Assembly (NCBI GenBank): GCA_017409645.1 | Contig: JAFQSI010000006.1 | Coordinates: 1 to 10,015 of the forward strand | Length of the DNA stretch: 10,015 nucleotides | Direction of reading: 5' to 3' | From: Oscillospiraceae bacterium | GTDB lineage: Bacteria; Bacillota; Clostridia; Oscillospirales; Oscillospiraceae | Shown here: piece after piece, positions 1 to 5,636 of the stretch | Numbering within the stretch: position 1 is the first letter of the stretch | Layout of the letters: each line of letters opens with the position of its first letter | Translations under genes and position numbers: made by a program | The notes under the pieces: generated by a model | Database searches by the model: none | The model's input: only the letters and a program-made list of their open reading frames with translations | Told to the model about the DNA's origin: nothing

Positions 1-2892
1 CCAGATCTGTGCCTTGTGGACGAAGTCCACCAGGGCGTTCTGGAAGGTGACCATCTGGTCGTTGTTCTTGCCGGTGAACTGGGAGGCCAGCTCAGACCAG
101 CCGCCCACGAAGGAGCCCAGAGGTGCGGAGGCCCAGGCGTAGGTCTCGTCGTACCAGTGCTGCATTTTCTCGGCGATCTCCTCGTCACCCTCGGTATCGG
201 CCATGGGGAAAATGGAGGAACCGTAATCCACATCAGCAACCTCGCCGTTGCTGTCGAAGGTGACGGTAAAGCTGCTATGGGTAACGCCGGTGCCGCCGCC
301 GTTGAGGACCATCAGCAGCTCACCGTCCTTATTTTCAACGATCTCCATGCGCTGGGTGTGGTCGTGACCGCAGATGACCAGGTCGGCGCCAGCAGAGTTG
401 CGGACAGCGTACTGGGTCTGATTCTCCAGAGAGGTGCCCTCAGCGTTGCCGAAGCCATTGTGGCTGGAGATGATGATAACATCTGCGTCCTCCTGCTCTT
501 TGACGATGTCGATCCACTTCTGGAACTCGTAGGCCAGGTCGCCCTCGGGGTTCTCCAGGGAGTTGAACTGCAGGTTGGGATAGTTGGAGGCCAGATCCCA
601 GGTGGCATTGGCGGGGTTGCCGAAGCCGATGACGGCGACCTTGACCTCGCGGCCGTAGTCGTCGGTCAGGGTCTTGACGATGTAGGGTGCGTAGAAGGGA
701 TCACCGGCCTTGGCGTCCTCGCCGAAGAAGTTCTTGCCGTCCTCCACCAGGGTGATGTTGGCGGCGATGGTGGCCATGCCGGACTCCAGGGCAAACTGCG
801 CCTGGGTGTCGCGCTGGGTGGGATTGAAGTTGAACTCATGGTTGCCCATGACCCAGGCATCGTAGCCCAGCTCCATCATGATCTCCATCATGGGGTTCAG
901 GACATCGGGCTTCTGGTTGATGGCGTACTGAGCCACCAGGTTGCCCTGGATGGTATCGCCGTTGTCGATGAGGATCATATCATCGCCGAAGTTGCCCCGG
1001 GCCTGATTGATGAGGGTAGCCGCCCGGATCATGGAGTTGACATCCTCCTTCTGGGTGGCCACGTCGTCCTTGGTGGAGCGGCCGTGCATATCGGTGGTGG
1101 AGACCACAGCGAACTCGAAGGTCTCGGGAATGCCCTCGATGAGCTTCCAGGTGGAGGTGATCTCGGGCGCGATGGTGCCCTTCTCGCGGATGTAGTTGGC
1201 GAGCATATTGCGGGCCTGGCCCTGATCCTCGCCCTGGATCATGTCGTACTGGGTGGAGTAGATGATGCGGTTTTCGTCGTTGGGGATGAACTCCACGCCC
1301 TGCTCGTTCAGATAGTCCACATAGCCGCCGCCGCCGTTGAAGCGGTAGTTGTTCAGGACCACGGTGAAGACCTGGTCATCGGTGACGGGAACGCCGTTGT
1401 AGGTCATTTTGACGATGCGGCTGTGTTCGGGGGCGGTGGTATCGACCTCGTAGTGGAAGCCGTCGCCGTAGATGACATCGTGGTAAGTGGAGTCGAGCTT
1501 TCTTCTGTCGGTGGCAGCATATTCCAGCCAGGTCTTGACTTCCTTGCCGGACATGGTGATCTGGTAGAACCAGTTCTCATAGCGGTACAGCCGGAACAGG
1601 TCGCCCAGGACGATATCGCCTGCGGGGATGATGTTTTCGGCGGAGCCGGAGGTCAGCGGAGCGGAGATGGAAAGCTGCGCCATCTGATCGTCAGAAGGAT
1701 CGTCGGGGGTGTTCAGACCGTTGTAGTCGTAGGTGTAGGCCAGCTGGACCCGGTTGATCAGATCCATGAAGGCGGAGGGGGCGATGCACATATCCTTGGC
1801 GGAGAAGTCGCCGGAGGCCTTGCCGATGGGCTGGAGCATGTAGTCGTTCCAGGTGGCATCCTCATAGGGCTTCAGGATGGTCTCCAGCTCGGAGTCGATG
1901 GCGTAGTTGCGCATGGAGACGTTTTCAGCCTCGATGGTGTAGGTGCCGTCGGCCTTGTTGTAGGTGATCAGAGCCTGGCCGATCTTGTTGCACTTGGTGG
2001 AGGGGGAGACGACGGGGATGACCTTGCCGCTCTTGTCGGTGATGTTGGTGACGCCGTCGCGATGCTCGTGGCCGGAGAAGACCAGATCGACAGAGTCGTG
2101 GGTCTCGATCAGCTCCCGGATCCGGCCGGTGCCGTCACCCACGTCCACGCCGGAGTGGGACATCAGCACGATCAGGTCGGCCTTCTGAAGCATCTCGGCC
2201 TCGTAGTGGTCATAAGTCTCGATGGGGTCGGCGAAATAGATGCCATCCCAGTTGGCGGGCACGTCCCACATGGGAACGCCGTGGTTGCCGATGCCCATGA
2301 TGGCGACCTTGACGCCGTCGTACTCGCGGATGACGTAGGGCTCGAAGCCGCGCCAGGTGGCCCAGTCCTTGCTCTCGTCATTGTTCGTCTCGGCGGCCAG
2401 GTAGTTGGCCATGGACATGGTGATGGGAGTCTCAGTCTCGGTGGCCTCGGAAATGGCGTAGTCCACCTGCTCGTTCAGCACGGTCATGCCGTAGTTGAAC
2501 TCGTGGTTGCCCAGGACCCACATGTCATAGCCCATGGTGCGCAGAGCCTTGACGGTGGGGTCTTCCATGGTATGCTCTTCGAAGGCGAAGTAGTAGGTCA
2601 TGGGAGTGCCCTGGATGGTGTCGCCGGTGTCGGCCAGGAATACGTTGGGATACTGCTCGCGCATCTCCTTGACGTAGGTGGCGACCCGGGTCAGACCCTG
2701 GCGGTAGGTGCCGGACGCGGAAACGTCGGCGGTGTAATCGGTGGCGTAGAGCTGGCCGTGGATGTCGGAGGTATCGAGCATCAGGATCTCTACGGTGTCG
2801 TCGGTGTCAACGGCCCGGACGGAGGGCATCAGGGACACGACCATGCAGATTGCCAGAAGGACGGACAAAATGCGGGACACATTCTTCTTCAT
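1..2892 (-). CDS. Tandem 5'-nucleotidase / 2',3'-cyclic nucleotide phosphodiesterase, YfkN-like, secreted (3' end beyond window)
   Basis: The visible 964 residues begin with a signal peptide (KK near the start, hydrophobic stretch about 8-24, cleavage probably near the ARA-like SVRA-V at 24-28). Module 1 is a calcineurin-type metallophosphatase with SDIHGQ (42-47), GDTIQG (90-95), GNHEF (128-132), MSHSG (244-248) and GHEH (274-277). A 5'-nucleotidase C-terminal domain follows (about 355-555), with a nucleotide-binding-type NNYRFNGGGGY loop at 514-524. Module 2 repeats the metal motifs: TTDMHGR (599-605), GDTIQGN (645-651), GNHEFN (683-688), SSHNG (809-813) and GHDH (842-845). Its own C-terminal domain is just starting at the window edge. 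All metal ligands look intact in both modules. In this family such enzymes release phosphate and nucleosides from extracellular nucleotides. AAAGGAGC lies 9-10 bases before the ATG at 2892. The nearest known architecture is B. subtilis YfkN; exact substrates and the cell-wall anchor cannot be read here. Confidence 0.9.
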   Translation of the reverse strand, partial: MKKNVSRILSVLLAICMVVSLMPSVRAVDTDDTVEILMLDTSDIHGQLYATDYTADVSASGTYRQGLTRVATYVKEMREQYPNVFLADTGDTIQGTPMTYYFAFEEHTMEDPTVKALRTMGYDMWVLGNHEFNYGMTVLNEQVDYAISEATETETPITMSMANYLAAETNNDESKDWATWRGFEPYVIREYDGVKVAIMGIGNHGVPMWDVPANWDGIYFADPIETYDHYEAEMLQKADLIVLMSHSGVDVGDGTGRIRELIETHDSVDLVFSGHEHRDGVTNITDKSGKVIPVVSPSTKCNKIGQALITYNKADGTYTIEAENVSMRNYAIDSELETILKPYEDATWNDYMLQPIGKASGDFSAKDMCIAPSAFMDLINRVQLAYTYDYNGLNTPDDPSDDQMAQLSISAPLTSGSAENIIPAGDIVLGDLFRLYRYENWFYQITMSGKEVKTWLEYAATDRRKLDSTYHDVIYGDGFHYEVDTTAPEHSRIVKMTYNGVPVTDDQVFTVVLNNYRFNGGGGYVDYLNEQGVEFIPNDENRIIYSTQYDMIQGEDQGQARNMLANYIREKGTIAPEITSTWKLIEGIPETFEFAVVSTTDMHGRSTKDDVATQKEDVNSMIRAATLINQARGNFGDDMILIDNGDTIQGNLVAQYAINQKPDVLNPMMEIMMELGYDAWVMGNHEFNFNPTQRDTQAQFALESGMATIAANITLVEDGKNFFGEDAKAGDPFYAPYIVKTLTDDYGREVKVAVIGFGNPANATWDLASNYPNLQFNSLENPEGDLAYEFQKWIDIVKEQEDADVIIISSHNGFGNAEGTSLENQTQYAVRNSAGADLVICGHDHTQRMEIVENKDGELLMVLNGGGTGVTHSSFTVTFDSNGEVADVDYGSSIFPMADTEGDEEIAEKMQHWYDETYAWASAPLGSFVGGWSELASQFTGKNNDQMVTFQNALVDFVHKAQIW

Positions 2893-2942
2893 GTTTACAC
2901 GCTCCTTTTTTATGTTTTGCACAACGCAGATCATGCAGGGAT

Positions 2943-2971
2943 ATTTTAACAAAGGGAAGGGGATTTGTCCA
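2943..2971 (-). promoter_or_regulatory. Sigma-A promoter of the tandem nucleotidase gene
   Basis: Read on the minus strand, TGGACA (-35, 2966-2971) and TAAAAT (-10, 2943-2948) are separated by 17 bases. Each hexamer matches consensus at 5 of 6 positions. The expected start lies near 2936, giving a leader of about 44 bases. No operator is evident. Confidence 0.6.
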
Positions 2972-3020
2972 GTGTGCCGTACCGGAAACTGCCGGATATG
3001 CAGGATTTTGTGAAAAAAGC

Positions 3021-3052
3021 AAAAAAGGAACCCCGATCACGTATGACCGGGG
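3021..3052 (-). terminator. Rho-independent terminator, probably the original spo0A terminator
   Basis: On the minus strand CCCCGGTCA pairs with TGATCGGGG around a four-base loop (stem-loop 3031-3052, one G-T pair). It is followed by TTCC and six T (3021-3026). It lies about 30 bases after the stop of the truncated spo0A copy at 3082 and before the nucleotidase promoter. It therefore probably ended the ancestral spo0A transcript and is now 1.7 kb away from the intact gene. Confidence 0.75.
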
Positions 3053-3081
3053 GATCTGTCTTTGATGCTCTGTAAGATATG

Positions 3082-3255
3082 TCAAAACTGGGCCGCGTCG
3101 GCGCTTTTCAGCTGCAGCTGCAGCCGGTCGGCGATGAGGGCGATGAACTCCGAATTGGTGGGCTTGCCCTTGGTGTTGCTGACGGTGTAGCCGAAAAACC
3201 GCTGAAGCGTGTCCAGATCCCCCCGGTCCCAGGCCACCTCGATGGCATGACGGAT
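3082..3255 (-). pseudogene. Displaced 3' fragment of spo0A (copy A)
   Basis: This fragment encodes the last 57 residues of Spo0A (from IRHAIEVAW to AAQF and stop), with protein sequence identical to the end of the intact gene at 4741. Upstream of IRH the similarity stops abruptly in AT-rich sequence with no receiver domain, and the only open start is a TTG with no ribosome binding site, so it is not expected to be translated as a functional regulator. Bases 3158-3246 are identical to 4817-4905. The 76 bases after the core differ from the intact gene at 13 positions, all silent. It is followed by a good terminator. I read it as the original end of the gene, pushed aside by an insertion; an old duplication followed by partial gene conversion is the alternative. 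Confidence 0.85.
3158..3246 (-). repeat. 89-bp direct repeat, left copy (att-like), with core GGGCAAGCCC
   Basis: This stretch is identical over 89 bases to 4817-4905 and in the same orientation. It contains the near-palindromic core GGGC-AA-GCCC (3160-3169). Identity is lost immediately on the 3' side of the core in gene direction and a few bases beyond the other end. It marks the left boundary of the island in spo0A. Confidence 0.85.
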
Positions 3256-3291
3256 TTTGCAGCGGATAAGTTTCAATAATTGAAAATGAAG

Positions 3292-3322
3292 TTGCAATCA
3301 TGTTCACAATATGTTAATATTG
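3292..3322 (+). promoter_or_regulatory. Sigma-A promoter with dyad over the -10, upstream of the cargo gene
   Basis: TTGCAA (3292-3297), a 17-base spacer and TAATAT (3315-3320) form a good promoter with a start near 3327. A palindrome, CAATAT-GTTA-ATATTG (3307-3322), covers the -10 and could be an operator. A second palindrome, TTTCAATAATTGAAA (3271-3285), lies just upstream. Repressor binding is inferred from symmetry only. Confidence 0.6.
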
Positions 3323-3351
3323 ATGCAAAATGCAGAGAGGAGAGATGATCC

Positions 3352-4221
3352 ATGACAAGCTATTACCAGACCAAGAAAACGATGCAACTTATGGGCGGAC
3401 ATATTTGCTCCAAGTGCAAGAGCATGATCTTCACAAATTTTATCTTCTTTGGAATGGCCAATTCCCGCTGGTCGCAGAAAAAAGCGCAGGAAGGTGCGGA
3501 GGCTGCCGCGGAAAAGGGAATGAAAGCATTGCTTTCTTTCCCGGAAAAACCTTTTCTGGTGACACAGATTTCCGAAGAACGGACGTATGGCCTTGTCAGT
3601 GGCTTTGGTGTAGAGAACCTGAATCATGGTTGTCCTTATTGCGGAAACCGGGAAAAATGGCAGAAGGATGTCTTCGCCTTCACCTGCCAAAAGGACCCGG
3701 TGTCCGGTGTTTCTCTGGTCGAAGATGTGCCTGAGGAGAGCCGGCTGACTGTCCTGCTTTCTAAGGACGCATTGGATGCATGGCAGATGAAGAGTATGAT
3801 TGCTAATACTGTGAATTTCAAGAAGTATTGGGAAGCGCATCCCACCGAGGCAGAGTGCGTCCGTGGTCAGATTCAAGCTCTGAAAAACCAGATAGAAGCG
3901 CTGAATGCCGAGAAACTAACTGTTAGGGAGAAGTCCCAGTGGCTCTGCGAAAAAGTGGGGAGCAAGGAAGCGGAGATGAAGAGCTTTTCACTGTTTTCCG
4001 CCGAGCGTAAGGCTGCCAAGGCTGAACTGAATGAGCTGAAAGAGAAGTACAATGCCCAGAGTACGGCAGATATTGAGCGGGAAAAGAGCATCATCCGCAC
4101 CATTTCTGGGCTGGAGGACCAGATTCAAGAACTGAAAATCAGCAATCCCGGTGTACTTGGGGAAATGGAAAAAGTTACTCCCAAGGATGCGCCCTATTGT
4201 CAGGCAATCCGATCTTGCTGA
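3352..4221 (+). CDS. Unrecognised 289-residue protein with two CxxC pairs and a C-terminal coiled coil (island cargo)
   Basis: I do not recognise this protein. The N-terminal half has CSKC at 19-22 and CPYC at 94-97, spaced like a split zinc ribbon. Between them is a short hydrophobic patch (26-35) that looks too short and polar-flanked for a sure membrane segment. Residues about 168-265 are rich in E, K, Q, A and L with heptad-like spacing (QALKNQIEALNAEKL, then AERKAAKAELNELKEKY), predicting a coiled coil. The C-terminus is short and ends with cysteines at 283 and 289. AGAGAGGAGAG at 3334-3344 precedes the ATG, the promoter is at 3292-3320 and a strong terminator follows the stop. The gene is oriented against spo0A, is AT-richer than its neighbours, and lies between two copies of the spo0A tail, so it is probably imported cargo. 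Its role is unknown. Confidence 0.75.
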   Translation: MTSYYQTKKTMQLMGGHICSKCKSMIFTNFIFFGMANSRWSQKKAQEGAEAAAEKGMKALLSFPEKPFLVTQISEERTYGLVSGFGVENLNHGCPYCGNREKWQKDVFAFTCQKDPVSGVSLVEDVPEESRLTVLLSKDALDAWQMKSMIANTVNFKKYWEAHPTEAECVRGQIQALKNQIEALNAEKLTVREKSQWLCEKVGSKEAEMKSFSLFSAERKAAKAELNELKEKYNAQSTADIEREKSIIRTISGLEDQIQELKISNPGVLGEMEKVTPKDAPYCQAIRSC

Positions 4222-4239
4222 TCTATCTGAAATTACATA

Positions 4240-4277
4240 TACCCGGGGAAGCAAATCGCTTCCCCGGGTAGTTTTTT
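4240..4277 (+). terminator. Strong rho-independent terminator of the cargo gene
   Basis: A perfect 13-bp stem (TACCCGGGGAAGC, loop AAATC, GCTTCCCCGGGTA; 4240-4270) is followed by GTTTTTTG. It lies 18 bases after the cargo gene stop and only a few bases before the third copy of the Spo0A tail. On the minus strand the stem lacks a T run, so it is directional for the cargo gene. Confidence 0.9.
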
Positions 4278-4280
4278 GTT

Positions 4281-4571
4281 TTAGAAATTGGGAACCTCGC
4301 TGGCTTTGAGCTGGAGCTGCAGCTTGTCTGCGATGAGGGCAATGAACTCGGAATTGGTGGGCTTGCCCCGCTCCTGGAGATCAGCGATGTAGCGGCGAAT
4401 CACATTCTCCGTGATTTTGTCCACAGTGTAAATCTGCAATTCCTCTGCAAGCCATCGACCGAACAGATGGAGGGCTTGTTCATAACTGTTCATGGTTTTC
4501 TCCCGTAACTGAGTGCTGCGGCAATAAAGCATAAATTCATCGGTAAGCCACTCAAAGTCCAAATTTTTCAT
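4281..4571 (-). pseudogene. Tyrosine-recombinase N-terminal domain fused in frame to a Spo0A C-terminal tail (copy B)
   Basis: The 96-residue frame starts at the ATG at 4571. AGGAG lies 10 bases upstream (4582-4586); an earlier ATG at 4607 has no ribosome binding site and sits in a hairpin. Residues 1-68 (FMLYCRSTQLREKTMNSYEQ, then IRRYIADLQERG) look like the SAM-like core-binding N-terminal domain of XerC/D-type integrases. At ERG-KPTNSEF the sequence switches exactly at the GGGCAAGCCC core to the Spo0A tail and ends with the same length as Spo0A. The tail is divergent (ADKLQLQLKASEVPNF against ADRLQLQLKSADAAQF). The catalytic Arg/His/Tyr domain is absent, so it cannot recombine DNA. It may be a dead relic of self-targeting recombination, or a small protein that still binds att DNA. 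Leader structure suggests it could be expressed. Confidence 0.75.
4359..4368 (-). repeat. Third copy of the att-like core GGGCAAGCCC
   Basis: This core sits at the exact junction between integrase-derived and Spo0A-derived sequence. Downstream in gene direction (4281-4358) the spo0A tail continues at the same length as in the other copies; upstream there is no spo0A similarity. Core spacing is 1199 bases to the left copy and 460 bases to the core in intact spo0A. Confidence 0.75.
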
Positions 4572-4574
4572 AAC

Positions 4575-4623
4575 AAAAAAACTCCTGTTCATTGGGGTGT
4601 TTTTCACCCAATAAATCAGGAGT
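4575..4623 (-). promoter_or_regulatory. Leader hairpin with T run that buries the ribosome binding site of the integrase fusion
   Basis: On the minus strand ACTCCTG (4617-4623) pairs with CAGGAGT (4581-4587). An inner stem of ATTGGGTG and CACCCCAAT (one bulged G) closes over a five-base A loop. Seven T follow (4575-4581), and the ATG is at 4571. The AGGAG ribosome binding site lies inside the 3' arm. The structure could therefore end transcription, block translation, or both, immediately before the integrase start. This is read from base pairing only. Confidence 0.6.
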
Positions 4624-4630
4624 ATTCATA

Positions 4631-4736
4631 GGCACAACGAAAAGAGTTTATCGGTATCAAAACCCGATTTTATAGCTATCTATCAAAATTCATTGCATCG
4701 GCTGCCCAAAAGAAAAATCCGAAAAACTGTTGTGCC
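4631..4736. repeat. Spaced inverted repeat GGCACAAC / GTTGTGCC
   Basis: Eight-base arms at 4631-4638 and 4729-4736 enclose the 106-base AT-rich interval between the spo0A stop and the integrase leader hairpin. The interval includes a TATAAA-like -10 (minus strand) without a clear -35. Recombinase arm-binding sites or a long-range stem are possible roles. Arms this short could also occur by chance. Confidence 0.35.
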
Positions 4737-4740
4737 GCAA

Positions 4741-5517
4741 TCAGAATTGAGCGGCATCCGCGCTCTTGAGCTGTAGCTGCAGCCGGTCGGCGATCAGGGC
4801 GATGAACTCAGAGTTCGTGGGCTTGCCCTTGGTGTTGCTGACGGTGTAGCCGAAAAACCGCTGAAGCGTGTCCAGATCCCCCCGGTCCCAGGCCACCTCG
4901 ATGGCGTGGCGGATGGCCCGCTCCACCCGGGAGGGGGTGGTCTGGAATGTTTTCGCCACCTGGGGGTACAATACCTTCGTGATGGCGTTGATCACATCCA
5001 TATCGTTGACGGCGATGATGATGGCCTCCCGCAGGTACTGGTAGCCTTTGATGTGGGCGGGTACGCCGATCTCGTGGATGATGCCGGTGACCAGAGCCTC
5101 GATGCTCTGCTGGGCGGGTCTGCGCTGGATGCTCAGACGGCCGCTGTCGAAGCGCAGCTCATCCAGCCGGTCCACCAGGGCCTGCAGGTCGCAGGGCTTC
5201 AAAATCAGGTACGCTACCCCCAGCCCCGCTGCCGCGGAGGCCACATACTCCGTCATGAAGCCGGTGGTCGCCACCACCGCCGGCCGACGGTCCCACAGGG
5301 AGATGCTTTTCAGCAGGCTCAGGCCGTCCTTTTTGGACAGCATCAGGTCCAGCACCAGAATGTCCGGCCTGCGCTCCTCCAGAAGCTGCATCGCCTGTTC
5401 CCCGTCATTGGCGACACCCGCGACCGTGAACCGATCCGTCCGCTGCAGGGCAGCGCTCAGGGCAGAGCAGAACTCTTCGGAGTTGTCGGCGATCAATACG
5501 CTTGTTCTTTTGTCCAT
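4741..5517 (-). CDS. spo0A: Sporulation transcription factor Spo0A
   Basis: This 258-residue response regulator is the phosphorelay output that turns sporulation on. The receiver (about 5-122) has VLIADN at 7-12, the phosphoacceptor D57 in VLVLDLM, T84/T85 and K107 (ILKP). The first acidic position is kept, but the second is N12 where B. subtilis has D11. The effector domain (about 135-258) carries GIIHEIGVPAHIKGYQYLRE and the helix-turn-helix YPQVAKTFQTTPSRVERAIR, typical of Spo0A. The ATG at 5517 follows AAGGAGAGG and a promoter at 5582-5610; a longer frame starting at 5637 would begin upstream of that promoter and is rejected. The upstream neighbour is divergent pepF rather than the usual spoIVB. 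The final 28 codons, from G231, appear to have been supplied by an inserted element, and the native terminator is no longer adjacent. Confidence 0.96.
   Translation of the reverse strand: MDKRTSVLIADNSEEFCSALSAALQRTDRFTVAGVANDGEQAMQLLEERRPDILVLDLMLSKKDGLSLLKSISLWDRRPAVVATTGFMTEYVASAAAGLGVAYLILKPCDLQALVDRLDELRFDSGRLSIQRRPAQQSIEALVTGIIHEIGVPAHIKGYQYLREAIIIAVNDMDVINAITKVLYPQVAKTFQTTPSRVERAIRHAIEVAWDRGDLDTLQRFFGYTVSNTKGKPTNSEFIALIADRLQLQLKSADAAQF
4817..4905 (-). repeat. 89-bp direct repeat, right copy inside intact spo0A
   Basis: These bases are identical to 3158-3246 and encode Spo0A residues about 203-233. The core GGGCAAGCCC is at 4819-4828. This copy is the right boundary of the island. The spo0A frame runs through it unbroken. 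Confidence 0.85.
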
Positions 5518-5562
5518 GTACTTCCTCTCCTTGGATATTTTTGACCGGAACAGAGCTTCCGG

Positions 5563-5636
5563 TGTCGGTTGCGACAAGGTAATCATAGCATGGTCTATCA
5601 TTTTTTGCAAGAAAAAAGCACAACAATCGCTCGACA
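5563..5636 (-). promoter_or_regulatory. spo0A promoter with 0A-box-like sites
   Basis: On the minus strand TTGCAA (5605-5610), 17 bases and TATGAT (5582-5587) form a sigma-A promoter with a start near 5575. An inverted TGTCG-GTTG-CGACA (5563-5576) lies at the start site, and TGTCGAG (5630-5636, one mismatch to the 0A box TGTCGAA) lies 20 bases upstream of the -35. The layout suggests autoregulation by Spo0A, with upstream activation and repression at the start site. That is an inference from the motifs. Confidence 0.55.

Larger units (their letters stand above)
3160..4828. mobile_element. Putative integrated island (possibly two nested insertions) in the 3' end of spo0A
   Basis: The segment between the outermost GGGCAAGCCC cores is visibly AT-richer than its neighbours. 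It is bounded by a direct repeat of the target gene end and divided by a third copy of that end at 4281-4368. It contains an integrase N-terminal remnant, an orphan cargo gene with its own promoter and terminator, and inverted-repeat regulatory DNA. This layout matches integrative elements that enter a gene's 3' end and supply a replacement. The spacing between cores is 1199 and 460 bases. No intact recombinase is present, so if it still moves it needs an integrase acting in trans. Element status is an inference from the repeats and the integrase remnant. Confidence 0.6.

Noticed and set aside
16..2949. 977-codon open frame on the plus strand
   Set aside because: It is antisense to the nucleotidase gene, is a low-complexity run of G, V, D, L and H, and has no family motifs. 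GC-rich third positions keep this frame open.
2807..3307. 166-codon minus-strand frame crossing the nucleotidase start
   Set aside because: It is out of frame with both the spo0A fragment and the nucleotidase and runs through a terminator and a promoter.
4572..4607. Integrase fusion start at 4607
   Set aside because: That ATG lies in the hairpin loop region without a ribosome binding site; 4571 has AGGAG at a usable distance.
3082..4905. CRISPR-like interpretation of the three repeats
   Set aside because: The copies are protein-coding spo0A ends with unequal long spacers and no cas genes, so the pattern is attachment-site duplication and not a CRISPR array.
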